Origin: Kiritimatiellia bacterium
GTDB taxonomy: Bacteria > Verrucomicrobiota > Kiritimatiellia > UBA8416 > SLMC01
NCBI GenBank assembly: GCA_007134465.1
Contig: SLKS01000340.1
Span: 1 to 34,025 of the forward strand
Direction: 5' to 3'
DNA length: 34,025 nt
This document shows, in pieces, positions 9,359 to 18,082 of the stretch (position 1 is the first letter of the stretch; each line of letters begins with the position of its first letter). Under the pieces are notes generated by a model. The model had not been told where the DNA came from. It did not search any database and saw nothing but the letters and a program-made list of their open reading frames with translations. The position numbers and the translations under genes were made by a program.

Positions 9359-10555
9359 ATGGTCCGCCTCGTGAGAATACTGCCATTGTGTGCCGCGTCG
9401 CTTGTCTTCTCGGTTTGCTCCTGCACCACATCGCAACCCTGCCAACCCGATGTGTCAACCAAAGCGTACGAGAGAGCCATGGCGGAGTTCGAGAGACTCG
9501 ATTTTCCTCGGCAGACCTATGAGGACTGGAAACTTTTTCAGGAGCAAGACAATCTCCGCAGGCTTTATCTTTCTCTTTTGGACGTGGACCCGGAGAAGGC
9601 CATGGCGGAAAGCAACAAGGCCAACGTCGAATACCAGCAAGCATTTGATGCCTTCCGACAGGCGCAAGGCATCGCTAACGACAACGCATTCATTGATATT
9701 GAACAGGAAGCAGCCCTTCATCGCGAGTTCAGAAGACAATTCAAGCCCGGTCAAACCAATCACGTTGCCGCGATTCTGATTGTGTGGGAGATGTGGGCGG
9801 AGCTTCAGGCGGCAGAGCAGTTCTTCCGGAACCGGATGGCTGCGGCAGGTGTCCGTCCCCAAGACGCCTTCGAAGCTCTATCCTTGTCCAATCGGCACCG
9901 CCGGGCGATGGGACAATGGGAACAGGCCGGAGCCGGAATGTGGCAGCTTCATTACGTTGGCGGCGACATCCCTCATCCGGACCCCGAGGTTCGAAAACAA
10001 CTTGCCGAAGGCGAGTCTCCGTACCAGATCGAAGGAATGGTGTTCAAGGAGGCCAACATCGAACATTCTCGCGACATGGCGGAGAAGGTTCTCGGCGCAT
10101 TCAGCCAGGAATCCGAGTTGACGCCGTTTAGCGCAGAGCTTGCGGCGCGAGCACGCGAGGAAATTGCGAATTCCGTTGTCGAAGAGATAGAAGAGCGCTG
10201 GGGCAACGCGTTTCAGTGGGCTTCAGACGCCATCGTCACAGCTCGCTCCGCTCGCGCGCTCTACGAACTGGAAATGGAGCACATCGGACGGGGGATGTTC
10301 CGATTACCTACGGCTACCCGGCGGCGCCGCCGGAAGGCTATCGGGAAGCTCGACGCGCGCTGTTCCGCAACGCCGGCATGCCCGTCTTGGGCGGCTGCGT
10401 TATCTCCGACAGGTCTCCCAAGAGCCTTCGCATCGCGGTTTGCCCCGCATGCGCAGAAGCGAGACGCCTGTGGCTGGAAAAGCATGAGCGCCAAGGCGCA
10501 CAATAGGGACACGGATGGTTTCGAAACAATTCTTTCTTCCCATCCGTTTTCATGA
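9359..10555 (+). CDS. putative lipoprotein, unknown function, probable 3' frameshift
   Basis: I do not recognise the family. From the ATG at 9359 the protein begins with a positively charged, hydrophobic leader (MVRLVRILPLCAASLVFSVCSC) that looks like a lipoprotein signal peptide. The remaining ~290 coherent residues are Ala/Glu-rich and mostly helical in appearance, with no repeats or membrane segments. An upstream in-frame ATG at 9275 would add a further hydrophobic segment, so the start is uncertain. After about position 10290 the open frame turns into low-complexity Arg/Ala/Pro sequence typical of an out-of-frame reading, while the -1 frame gives conserved-looking sequence (see the next entry). 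The genuine product therefore probably continues in the other frame and ends at 10506. It stands alone between repeat-rich spacers. Confidence 0.55.
   Translation: MVRLVRILPLCAASLVFSVCSCTTSQPCQPDVSTKAYERAMAEFERLDFPRQTYEDWKLFQEQDNLRRLYLSLLDVDPEKAMAESNKANVEYQQAFDAFRQAQGIANDNAFIDIEQEAALHREFRRQFKPGQTNHVAAILIVWEMWAELQAAEQFFRNRMAAAGVRPQDAFEALSLSNRHRRAMGQWEQAGAGMWQLHYVGGDIPHPDPEVRKQLAEGESPYQIEGMVFKEANIEHSRDMAEKVLGAFSQESELTPFSAELAARAREEIANSVVEEIEERWGNAFQWASDAIVTARSARALYELEMEHIGRGMFRLPTATRRRRRKAIGKLDARCSATPACPSWAAALSPTGLPRAFASRFAPHAQKRDACGWKSMSAKAHNRDTDGFETILSSHPFS
10288..10506 (+). pseudogene. out-of-frame C-terminal domain (YGYP...GGC...CPAC)
   Basis: In the -1 frame relative to the preceding ORF, codons from ACG at 10288 read TGDVPITYGYPAAPPEGY, then PVLGGCVISDRSPKS and VCPACAEARRLW, ending at the TAG at 10504-10506. 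The order YG(Y/L)P - GGC - D.SP - C..C resembles small zinc-ribbon-like domains found in many bacterial hypothetical proteins (from memory, not searched). No start codon or ribosome site of its own is visible. The switch coincides with a run of five G (10290-10294), so a one-base deletion, a sequencing error or programmed -1 slippage are all possible. Confidence 0.5.
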
Positions 10556-10879
10556 TTCTGTCCTCAATGATTCTGTCCAATCCCGCATCGCTCTCTCCTG
10601 ATTTGCCGAAACATCATCTTGTTGTCCGTACAACATTGTCAATCAGCAAGACCGGTGGAACCGGTGGCAGAAGGAAGGTCCCTAAAAGTGGCCGCACACC
10701 AAATGTTCGGAACGCCTCCAAACCCTTTCGCATAGCAACCCGCCGCTTTCGGCTTGCGAACCTTCCTCCGCCGCGATACATTGTCCGAATCACCATCGGG
10801 CGCATTCTGCCCAAGGGGTAAAATGGCGGTTTGATGTATTCGCGAAATCAAGCCGTCCAATACGAACGGGGAAAGCCAT
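10507..10879. other. intergenic region with short direct repeats
   Basis: About 370 bases without a supported gene. It contains an inverted repeat just past the preceding stop, a 12-bp direct repeat ATGATTCTGTCC at 10552-10563 and 10567-10578 (15-bp period), and a 9-bp pair ACCGGTGGA/ACCGGTGGC at 10651-10668. The sequence ACGGGGAAAG immediately before 10880 is the ribosome site of the next gene. A TAAAAT stands at 10818-10823, but no convincing -35 accompanies it. Confidence 0.5.
10511..10550 (+). terminator. possible terminator hairpin
   Basis: ACGGATGG (10511-10518) pairs with CCATCCGT (10540-10547) and is followed by TTT. The loop is long (21 nt) and the T-tract short, so this is only a weak candidate for ending the lipoprotein transcript. 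Confidence 0.3.
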
Positions 10880-12250
10880 ATGCGCACATTCGATGCCATA
10901 GTTCTCGGCAGCGGCGGCGGCCTGAAAATCGCGCAGGGCGCGGCGCGACAGGGCTGGCGTGTCGCGCTGGCCGAGCCCGGCGCCTGCGGCGGCACCTGCC
11001 TCAATCGCGGCTGCATTCCGTCCAAGATGCTGATCTGGCCCGCCGAACTGGCCGACCGCATGCGCGAGGCGAGCCGCGTGAACATTGCCGCCGCGCCGCC
11101 GCGCATCGAATTCGCGCAACTGGTCGGCCGCGTATCCGACACGGTGGACGACATGTCGCGCGCGTTGCGCGCCCGTTGCGAGAACACCGAACGCCTCGAC
11201 TACTACCCGCATCGCGCCCGTTTCGTCGGCCGCCATGTCTTGCGAGCGGGCGACGAAGACATCACGGCGCCTCGCATCTTTATCGCGACCGGCTCGCGCC
11301 CTTTCCTCCCCGCCATTCCCGGCCTGGCCGACGTCCCTTTCCTGACCAGCGCCGACGCCTTGCGCCAGACGAGCCTGCCCGAACGTCTGCTCGTAATCGG
11401 CGGCGGCTATATCGCCACGGAACTGGGCAACGCCTATCGCTCGGCCGGCAGCCAGACAACCTTTCTGGTTCGCAGCCGCCTGTTGCGGCATGAAGATCGC
11501 GAAATCGCCGATCTTTTCGCCCGCGCTTTCCGACGACGCCATACTGTATGCGAAAACTTCGCCTTTGCCGTCGTGCGCCAGACCGACGACGGCATCGAAG
11601 TCGCCGGGCGCGACGAACAGGGACATAGCCGTCGCGCGACAGGCGACGCCTTGCTCGTGGCCGCCGGCGTGATCCCCAACACCGAAGATCTCGGCCTGGA
11701 CAAGGCCGACGTCCGAGTGACCGACGAGGGGCATATCCTCGTGGACCATTGCCTGCGCACGACAGCCGACGGCGTCTACGCGCTCGGCGACGCGGTCGGC
11801 AACCACCTGTTTCGACATACGGTCAACCGCGAAGCCGACTACCTGCTACGCACGGCGTTTTCCGGCGCAAAACCGGCTCCGCTCGATTACGGGCCCGTCC
11901 CGCACGCCGTCTTCGCCGACCCCGAAATCGCCGGGGTGGGTCTCACGGAAGAAGAGGCGCGCGAACGCGGCGCCGACTATGTTGTGGGCCGGGCCGCCTA
12001 TGCCGACAGCAACCAGGGCCTGGCGCGGCAATTCGAGCATGGTTTGTGCAAAATTCTGGTGGATCGCGCCACGCGCCGTTTGCTCGGCGCGCACCTGGTG
12101 GGCGACGAAGCCTCCGACATGATCCATCTCCTGATCCTGCTCATGAAGACCGGCGGCACGCTCGACGAGCTGCTGGACATGATCTTCATTCATCCGGCCC
12201 TGCCCGAGATCGTGCGCGACGCCGCCCGCGACGCGCAAGCGAATTGTTAA
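10880..12250 (+). CDS. FAD-dependent pyridine nucleotide-disulfide oxidoreductase
   Basis: Class I flavoprotein disulfide reductase of 456 aa, the family of dihydrolipoamide dehydrogenase, mercuric reductase and mycothione reductase. The N-terminal FAD site reads VLGSGGGLKIAQGAA. The redox-active disulfide is Cys40/Cys45 in GGTCLNRGCIPSK, followed by a NAD(P) site (VIGGGYIATELG) and a second FAD motif (GVYALGDAVGN). The C-terminal interface carries HPALPE, the catalytic His-Glu region. The substrate cannot be told from sequence; no pyruvate or 2-oxoacid dehydrogenase genes are adjacent, so a role as a lipoamide dehydrogenase of such a complex is not supported here, and a thiol-reductase-like role is as likely. 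It starts at an ATG after GGGGAAAG and is followed 24 bases later by the sulfatase gene, probably cotranscribed. Confidence 0.88.
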   Translation: MRTFDAIVLGSGGGLKIAQGAARQGWRVALAEPGACGGTCLNRGCIPSKMLIWPAELADRMREASRVNIAAAPPRIEFAQLVGRVSDTVDDMSRALRARCENTERLDYYPHRARFVGRHVLRAGDEDITAPRIFIATGSRPFLPAIPGLADVPFLTSADALRQTSLPERLLVIGGGYIATELGNAYRSAGSQTTFLVRSRLLRHEDREIADLFARAFRRRHTVCENFAFAVVRQTDDGIEVAGRDEQGHSRRATGDALLVAAGVIPNTEDLGLDKADVRVTDEGHILVDHCLRTTADGVYALGDAVGNHLFRHTVNREADYLLRTAFSGAKPAPLDYGPVPHAVFADPEIAGVGLTEEEARERGADYVVGRAAYADSNQGLARQFEHGLCKILVDRATRRLLGAHLVGDEASDMIHLLILLMKTGGTLDELLDMIFIHPALPEIVRDAARDAQANC

Positions 12251-12274
12251 CCGCAAAAGAAAGGAAGCGATCGC

Positions 12275-13723
12275 ATGTCACGACCGAATGTGCTGCTGCT
12301 GATGACCGATCAGATGCAAGGGCGGGTGTTGGACCCGCACCATCCCTGCCAAACGCCGCATTTGGATCGCCTGGCGGCGCGCGGGGTTCGTTTCGCGCGG
12401 GCCGTCACGCCCAACGCCGTCTGTTCGCCTGCGCGCGCTTCGCTGATGACAGGGCTGTTGCCGCACAATCATGGCGTGATGTGGGTGACCCATGTCGTGG
12501 ATGGAGATCAAGGCCTTTTGCGGACCGATCGGCCACATTGGGCGCAGCGCCTGCAGGCGGTCGGCTACGACACGGCCTATTTCGGCAAATGGCATGTGGA
12601 ACGTTCCGACTCGCCCGAACGATACGGCTGGGCGACGGACGGGGCGATGCCGAGCGCAGCCTACAAGGCCTTCGCGGCTGAACATGCGGACAAGACATAC
12701 CGGGACCCGGAAACGCTGTCCAGTCACCGGTTCGTGCGGACGCCGGGCTATGCGGATACGCTGCACTATGGCGTGACCCGCGTGCCGCCCGAGCGGCGGC
12801 CGATGGGCGTCGTGACCGCCATGGCCGAGCAGTGGCTCGAATCGGCATTGCGTAGCGACCGGCCCTGGTGCGCCTGCGTCAGCATTCCCGAGCCGCACGA
12901 TCCGTTCGTCTGCGGCGAGGAGGCCTTTGCGCAATATCGGCCCGCCGACCTGGCCCTGCCGCCGAACGCCGGCGATGCGATGAGCGACAAGCCCGGCCTC
13001 TATCGCCGCGCCCGCGCGCTTTGGCAGGACATGAGCGATGCGGAGAAGAAAGAGGCCGCCGCATGCTACTACGCCTCCATAACCGAACTGGACGCGCAAT
13101 TCGGACGGCTGATCGAACGTATCGCGCAGGCGGGTCAGGAAGACCGTACCCTGGTGATTCTGACAGCCGATCATGGCGAATTTCTGGGTGCGCACGGCTT
13201 GTATTGCAAAAATTTCGGAGCATTCGAGGAAGCCTACAACGTCCCGCTTGTCATGGCCGGGCCGGGCGTGGCGCACGGCGCCGTGGCGCGCGAACGTGTC
13301 GCCCTCCAGGACTTGTGCCCCACGATAACGGAACTGACCGGCGCCGAACCGATCGCCTCTCCCGACTCGCGTTCGTTTGCCGCCGTCCTGCGCGAACCGG
13401 GCCGATACGAGAACGAATGGCAAACGGCCTTTGCCGAGTATCATGGCGGCCGCTACCTGATCACGCAACGCATGGTCTGGGACGACAACTGGAAGTTCGT
13501 GTTCAACGGGTTCGACTTCGACGAACTGTACGACTTGGAGAACGACCCCTTTGAAACGGTCAACCTTGCCGCGCGCCCCGAGCATCGGGCGCGTGTCGAG
13601 CAGATGACGGCCCGCATGTGGGCGCGCATGCGCGAAACCGGCGACCAATCGCTTATGAACACCGGCTATCCGATCCTGCGCATCGCGGCGGTCGGGCCGG
13701 AATCGAAAACGCGGAAAGGATAG
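12275..13723 (+). CDS. sulfatase (formylglycine-dependent, arylsulfatase family)
   Basis: Hydrolyses sulfate esters; 482 aa. The N-terminus enters directly into the core (PNVLLLMTDQ), with Asp12 a likely metal ligand. Cys50 in the signature CSPARASLMTG is the residue converted to formylglycine, so a maturase must exist elsewhere in the genome. Further motifs are GKWHVE, a second metal region (LTADHGEFLGAHG) and the C-terminal YDLENDPFETVNLA that is common in sulfatases. No signal peptide is seen, so the enzyme looks cytoplasmic, unlike many secreted polysaccharide sulfatases. A good ribosome site (AGGAAG) precedes the ATG. It is probably cotranscribed with the flavoprotein and, one base after its stop, the M42 peptidase. 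Confidence 0.93.
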   Translation: MSRPNVLLLMTDQMQGRVLDPHHPCQTPHLDRLAARGVRFARAVTPNAVCSPARASLMTGLLPHNHGVMWVTHVVDGDQGLLRTDRPHWAQRLQAVGYDTAYFGKWHVERSDSPERYGWATDGAMPSAAYKAFAAEHADKTYRDPETLSSHRFVRTPGYADTLHYGVTRVPPERRPMGVVTAMAEQWLESALRSDRPWCACVSIPEPHDPFVCGEEAFAQYRPADLALPPNAGDAMSDKPGLYRRARALWQDMSDAEKKEAAACYYASITELDAQFGRLIERIAQAGQEDRTLVILTADHGEFLGAHGLYCKNFGAFEEAYNVPLVMAGPGVAHGAVARERVALQDLCPTITELTGAEPIASPDSRSFAAVLREPGRYENEWQTAFAEYHGGRYLITQRMVWDDNWKFVFNGFDFDELYDLENDPFETVNLAARPEHRARVEQMTARMWARMRETGDQSLMNTGYPILRIAAVGPESKTRKG

Positions 13724-13724
13724 C

Positions 13725-14873
13725 ATGCCCGCACAGAAACAAGCCCGGAACGAAACAGACCCTGCGCATTGGCTGCGAATCGCGGAGCCGCTAATGCGAT
13801 TGCCGACCGCGCCCTTCCGCGAGGATGCGGTGCGCACTCATATCCGCGCGTTCTGCCGTCGGATCGGCATGCGCGTGCGGCAGGACGGCCTGGGCAACCT
13901 GATGGCCGATTGGCGGCCGCGCGGCCCGGCGCCAACCCTGATTCTGGAAGCGCACATGGATCATCCGGGCTTCATCATGGAGGCGGACTCGCGGCGCAAC
14001 CGGACTACGGCGGTCTTCTACGGACGCGTCGAAGACGAGTATTTCCCCGGTTCGCCCGTACGCGTCTTTGCCGAGGACGGGGAACGCCGCGGTCGAGTTG
14101 CGGGACGGCCGAAAGCGATATCCGAACGAGGCCGCCGCGTGGCGCTGGCGCTCGACGGACCGGTACGGCGCGGCGATATCGGAATGTGGGACGTTCCCGC
14201 TTTTCGCCAGCGCAATGGCATGATCGAAGCGCGGGCCTGCGACGATTTGGCGGGGTGCGCCACGCTGCTGGCGTTTCTCGACGCCATGGCCGACCGTCCG
14301 CAACGGCGCAATGTCGGCGCGCTGTTTACCGTGGCCGAAGAAGCGGGCCTGAACGGTGCGCTGTATGTTTGCCGACGACGCCGATTGCCGGCCCAGGCTA
14401 CGATCGTCAGCATCGAAACCAGCCGCGAATGGCCTCACGCCCGCCGCGGCGAAGGCGTGGCGATACGCGTCGGCGATATCGCCCGCGTATTCGACCCGCC
14501 TGTCACCGCGTTCATGCTGCAGGCGGCGCGCGCCGTTGCCGCAAGAGATCCGGCCTTTCGCTGGCAGCGCAAACTGATGGACGGCGGCACCTGCGAGTCG
14601 TCGGTGTATCAAGCGTTCGGCTATGCGACCGGGGCGGTATGCGTTCCGCTGGCCAACTATCACAACCGCGATTTCGCCCGCCGCAGAATCGCCGCCGAAC
14701 GCGTGGCGCTCGGCGATCTGACGTCCATGGTCAAGCTCTTCGTCGCCATGGCGGAATCGTGGCCGACAGGCGGCCGCTTCCGACGCCCGGGCCGGCCGGT
14801 CTACGAAGAAAAGCGCGGTCCGCTCGGCGAACGGTTCCTGGTACGGAAAGATGGGCGAACCTTGTCCGAATAG
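13725..14873 (+). CDS. M42-family zinc aminopeptidase/deblocking peptidase
   Basis: Predicted cytoplasmic dinuclear-zinc exopeptidase of 382 aa (glutamyl aminopeptidase/endoglucanase M family). Metal and catalytic residues visible in order are His77/Asp79 in EAHMDHPG, the bridging Asp of ACDDLAGC (about residue 173), Glu205/Glu206 in AEEAG, Glu231 in IET, and a late His in LANYHN. The sequence GGTCESSVYQ before the last His is also typical. The C-terminus (last ~30 residues, RPVYEEKRGPLGERF) extends beyond the usual fold. The ATG begins one base after the sulfatase stop, so the two genes are coupled. The 3' end converges with the aconitase gene, with only 11 bases between the stops. Confidence 0.88.
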   Translation: MPAQKQARNETDPAHWLRIAEPLMRLPTAPFREDAVRTHIRAFCRRIGMRVRQDGLGNLMADWRPRGPAPTLILEAHMDHPGFIMEADSRRNRTTAVFYGRVEDEYFPGSPVRVFAEDGERRGRVAGRPKAISERGRRVALALDGPVRRGDIGMWDVPAFRQRNGMIEARACDDLAGCATLLAFLDAMADRPQRRNVGALFTVAEEAGLNGALYVCRRRRLPAQATIVSIETSREWPHARRGEGVAIRVGDIARVFDPPVTAFMLQAARAVAARDPAFRWQRKLMDGGTCESSVYQAFGYATGAVCVPLANYHNRDFARRRIAAERVALGDLTSMVKLFVAMAESWPTGGRFRRPGRPVYEEKRGPLGERFLVRKDGRTLSE

Positions 14874-14884
14874 CCGGAAACAGA

Positions 14885-16822
14885 TTAAGCCTTATCCAGA
14901 TTCATGCGGCCGCCTGCCAGCAGAATGGCGATGTGGCGATCGGTTAAATCGCAGTGCAGCGGGATGGTTTCGCTTCGGGTTGCGTTCTCCAGCGCGAGCG
15001 GACGCCGCTCTTGCAGCGCGCGGCGGATGTCGGCCAGGCGCAACCGGTCGCCGGCGGCGATGCGGTCGTAGTCGGCCGGGTTGGCAAAGGCAAGCGGCAC
15101 GATGCCGAAGTTGATCAAATTCGCGCGGTGAATCCGTTCGATGGACTTGGCGATCACCGCCTTGACGCCCAGATGCATGGGACACAGCGCCGCATGTTCG
15201 CGGCTCGAGCCCTGTCCGTAGGATTCGCCGGCCACGAGAAAGCCGTGCTCGCCGGCATCGCGCAGCTCGCGCATGCGCTGCGCGAACGTCGGATCCACAT
15301 GCTCGAACACGAAGCGGCTGTAGGTTTCGATATTGGACCTGTGCTTCAGCCGCGGACCGGCCGGCATGATGTGATCGGTGGTGACATTGTCCCCCGCCTT
15401 GATGGCTGCCACGCCCGCCAGCGTTTCCGGCAAGGGCCCGTTCTTCGGCGGCGGTCCGATGCCGGGCCCCTTGACCAGTTCCGTTCGCCCGATGGTTGTT
15501 TCGTCCGGAAACACGAATTGCGAGTCGTCGTGCGGATAGGATTTCGGGGTCGGTACGCGCGGCCATTTCAGGTCTGGCACATCTTCCGACAGGCTGGCCC
15601 GTCCGGTCAGCGCCGCCAGCGCGGCCGTTTCCGGGCTCACCAGATAGACGCGGGCCGACGGCGTGCCGGAGCGTCCCTCGAAATTGCGGTTCGAGGTGCG
15701 GAACGAGACCGCGTTGGTTTCCGGCGACATCGAATTGCCGATGCAGAAACCGCATGCGCTTTCCAGGATGCGCGCGCCCGATTCGATCAGAGCCGCGAGC
15801 CGTCCGTCGGCCGCCAGCATGCCCAGAATCTGTCGCGAGCCCGGCGCGATGCCCAGCGTCGTGTCCGGCGCCACATGCCGGCCTCGCAGCAGGTCGGCCA
15901 CCCGCCGCAAATCGCGGTAGGAGGCGTTGGTGCACGAACCGATCAGGACCTGGTTCACACGCGTCCCGCGCAAGGACGCCACGGTCGCGACGTTGCCCGG
16001 CGAGTGCGGCGCGGCCGCCAGCGGCTCCAGACAAGACAAATCCACCGTCACGGTCCGGTCGTACTCCGCGTCGGGATCGGCGGTCAGTTCCTTCCACGCT
16101 TCCGCGCGGCCTTGCGCTTCCAGAAACGCGCGCGTGATGTCGTCGCTCGGAAACACCGAGGCGGTTACGCCGCATTCCGCGCCCATGTTCGCGATCGTCG
16201 CGCGTTCGGGCACGTCCAAATGCCGCAACGCCGGTCCGGCATACTCGAACACGGTGTTCACGTTGCCCTTCGTCGAAAACATCTCGAGAATTTTCAGGAT
16301 CGCGTCCTTGGCCGATACCCACGGCCTGAAACGACCTTTCAGCTCGATACGCACCACGGTCGGCATCGTCAGCGTAAACGGGCCGCCGCCCATGGCCACC
16401 GCCACATCGAGCCCGCCCGCGCCGATCGCCAGCATGCCGAGTCCGCCCGCCATGGGCGTGTGCGAATCCGATCCCAGCAACGTTTTGCCCGGCTCCCCGA
16501 ACCGTTCCAAGTGGACCTGATGGCAAATCCCGTTGCCCGCCTTCGAGAACACGGCGCCGAACCGGGCCGCCGCCGATTTCAGGTAGGCATGATCGTCCGC
16601 GTTTTCCGGCCCGACCTGCACCGTGTTGTGATCTACGTAGCTGACCGTCCGTTCCGTGCGAATGCGGTCCAGCCCCATCCCTTCGAACTGCAGATAGGCC
16701 ATCGTGCCCGTCGCGTCCTGGGTCAGGGTCTGGTCAATGCGGATGGCGATTTCCTCGCCCGCCTTCGGCGCGCCTTGCGTCAAATGCCGTTCGATGATTT
16801 TCCGGACAATATTCATTCCCAT
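14885..16822 (-). CDS. aconitate hydratase (short, Aquifex-type)
   Basis: Interconverts citrate and isocitrate (TCA cycle) with a 4Fe-4S cluster. With the ATG at 16820-16822 the protein has 645 aa, matching the shorter putative-aconitase class known from Aquifex and others rather than the ~890-aa AcnA. Motifs are DQTLTQDATGTMAY, the substrate/active site LLGSDSHTPMAGGLG, cluster cysteines in IGSCTNASY and ACGFCIGNS, and the swivel-domain GESYGQGSSREHAAL. The track start at 16945 adds 41 unconserved residues. GGGAG eight bases before the chosen ATG supports 16822. A promoter with a perfect TTGACA lies just upstream. Confidence 0.92.
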   Translation of the reverse strand: MGMNIVRKIIERHLTQGAPKAGEEIAIRIDQTLTQDATGTMAYLQFEGMGLDRIRTERTVSYVDHNTVQVGPENADDHAYLKSAAARFGAVFSKAGNGICHQVHLERFGEPGKTLLGSDSHTPMAGGLGMLAIGAGGLDVAVAMGGGPFTLTMPTVVRIELKGRFRPWVSAKDAILKILEMFSTKGNVNTVFEYAGPALRHLDVPERATIANMGAECGVTASVFPSDDITRAFLEAQGRAEAWKELTADPDAEYDRTVTVDLSCLEPLAAAPHSPGNVATVASLRGTRVNQVLIGSCTNASYRDLRRVADLLRGRHVAPDTTLGIAPGSRQILGMLAADGRLAALIESGARILESACGFCIGNSMSPETNAVSFRTSNRNFEGRSGTPSARVYLVSPETAALAALTGRASLSEDVPDLKWPRVPTPKSYPHDDSQFVFPDETTIGRTELVKGPGIGPPPKNGPLPETLAGVAAIKAGDNVTTDHIMPAGPRLKHRSNIETYSRFVFEHVDPTFAQRMRELRDAGEHGFLVAGESYGQGSSREHAALCPMHLGVKAVIAKSIERIHRANLINFGIVPLAFANPADYDRIAAGDRLRLADIRRALQERRPLALENATRSETIPLHCDLTDRHIAILLAGGRMNLDKA

Positions 16823-16870
16823 GCTGTCGTCTCCCGAATGTGCGTGCGAACCGTATGGTTCATGGAAGCG

Positions 16871-16899
16871 AAAATGACACGGAGCGATCCCATTGTCAA
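16871..16899 (-). promoter_or_regulatory. candidate sigma70 promoter for aconitase
   Basis: On the minus strand TTGACA (16894-16899) is followed after 17 bases by CATTTT (16871-16876), and transcription would begin about 40 bases before the aconitase ATG. The -35 is perfect and the -10 is poor (3 of 6). Confidence 0.4.
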
Positions 16900-17169
16900 A
16901 CGATTGCGGAACGGCGAAATGAACACAATTTCCCTTACAGCGCAAAAATGCGCGGAAAATTTCGCTCTAACACCGTTTTTAGGCCCGAAAAACACCGTAA
17001 TCCACTGTGCTTCAATGCAATAACGACGCTAAGCGTCGGACAGGGCTGCCTTTGCTATTGACGGCGGGTGTTTCGGGATGGCACGCTGAGATTATTGGGG
17101 TGTCGCACGCGGCAGCGCGTATGGATCGCAGCCGCAAGGCCGGCTGCGGCGAGAGAGAAAGGGAAAAGC
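16900..17169. other. intergenic region between divergent aconitase and deacetylase genes
   Basis: Together with the aconitase promoter region this is a ~350-base gap (16823-17169) between divergent genes. It contains GCGC-AAAAAT-GCGC near 16938 and a small hairpin CGACGC-TAA-GCGTCG near 17026. Neither has a T-tract, and no gene is seen. Confidence 0.4.
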
Positions 17170-18018
17170 ATGATCCAATCCGGCAAGGAACAAGAGGCGG
17201 CTTCGTCCGAGTCCTCCATTCGGCTCAGCGTCATAGCGGACGATTTCGGAATGCACGAAGCGATCAACGAAGCGATAGCGGAAACCTTTCGGGACGGACT
17301 GCTTACCGATGCCAACGTGATGGCGCCATGCCCCGCGTTCGAGGAGGCCGTTCGGCTGGCGAAGGAAACCGGGCTGCCGGTCGGCATGCACACGACCTTC
17401 ACCTGCGAATTCGACCTCTATCGCTGGGGTCCGCTTCTGTCGGCGAAGACGCTTGTCGTCGAGGACGGCAACTTTCCGCAGGCGCACGCATGGGGTTCCG
17501 TGGATCTTGCCGAGGCGCGCCGCGAAATGTTCGCCCAGCACGACCGGTTGCGGGATGCGGGCCTTGTCCTCACCCATTTGTCCGAACACATGGGGCTGGG
17601 GGAGCCGGGCGACGCGCTGGCCGCTCTGCAAGCCGAGCTGGGGCGGGAAAGGAACCTGCCGCATCGCACGCACGGCAAGCGGCCCGGCGCGCCTCCGTTC
17701 CGCTATGCGGTTGACGGGCTCGTGCACGTCAGCGCCGTGGCCGGACTGGAGACGCGCAAAAATCGCCTGCGCGAACGGCTCCAAGCCATGCGTCCCGGGG
17801 GCAGGTACATATGGGTGGTGCATCCAGGAGCCGATCATGCTTCGCTGGATCGGCTGGCGACGCCCGGTTCGCCCGTTTTCGACTGGGGCCGCCCGTTTCG
17901 CGCGCTCGACCGCGCCTTGCTGCTGGATCCGGACGTCCGGCAGTGGATGGCCGACCTGAACATTGTGCCGACCCCGATCGCCGAGTTTCCGATAACGGGC
18001 AGTCCGGCAGCTCGGTAA
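17170..18018 (+). CDS. ChbG/HpnK (YdjC) family carbohydrate deacetylase
   Basis: Metal-dependent deacetylase-like protein of 282 aa acting on acetylated sugars or hopanoid-type substrates; the exact substrate is unknown. The family hallmark is Asp24-Asp25 in VIADDFGMHEAINEAI, followed by the metal-histidine region PVGMHTTFTCEF and the later histidine region THLSEHMG. In many members the latter reads D-S-H; here it is S-E-H, a mild departure. The last third carries VVHPGADH. The track start at 17068 adds an arginine-rich unconserved stretch. I chose the ATG at 17170 because AAGGGAAA precedes it and it gives the normal length. It stands alone, with aconitase divergent upstream and a repeat-filled spacer downstream. 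Confidence 0.8.
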   Translation: MIQSGKEQEAASSESSIRLSVIADDFGMHEAINEAIAETFRDGLLTDANVMAPCPAFEEAVRLAKETGLPVGMHTTFTCEFDLYRWGPLLSAKTLVVEDGNFPQAHAWGSVDLAEARREMFAQHDRLRDAGLVLTHLSEHMGLGEPGDALAALQAELGRERNLPHRTHGKRPGAPPFRYAVDGLVHVSAVAGLETRKNRLRERLQAMRPGGRYIWVVHPGADHASLDRLATPGSPVFDWGRPFRALDRALLLDPDVRQWMADLNIVPTPIAEFPITGSPAAR

Positions 18019-18082
18019 GACCCAAGACGGGCTTCGCCAGCAACCCAAGTGGTCGGAAATCAGAGGTCGGAGGTCACGGAAC

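Noticed and set aside
8763-9644. Minus-strand 293-aa ORF with SDRSDGSDRS and DENENDDEDD strings
   Set aside because: It consists of repeat DNA with unit lengths divisible by three, plus antisense of the lipoprotein gene; no ribosome site.
14954-17023. 689-aa plus-strand ORF opposite aconitase
   Set aside because: Low-complexity composition and complete overlap with a secure aconitase gene.
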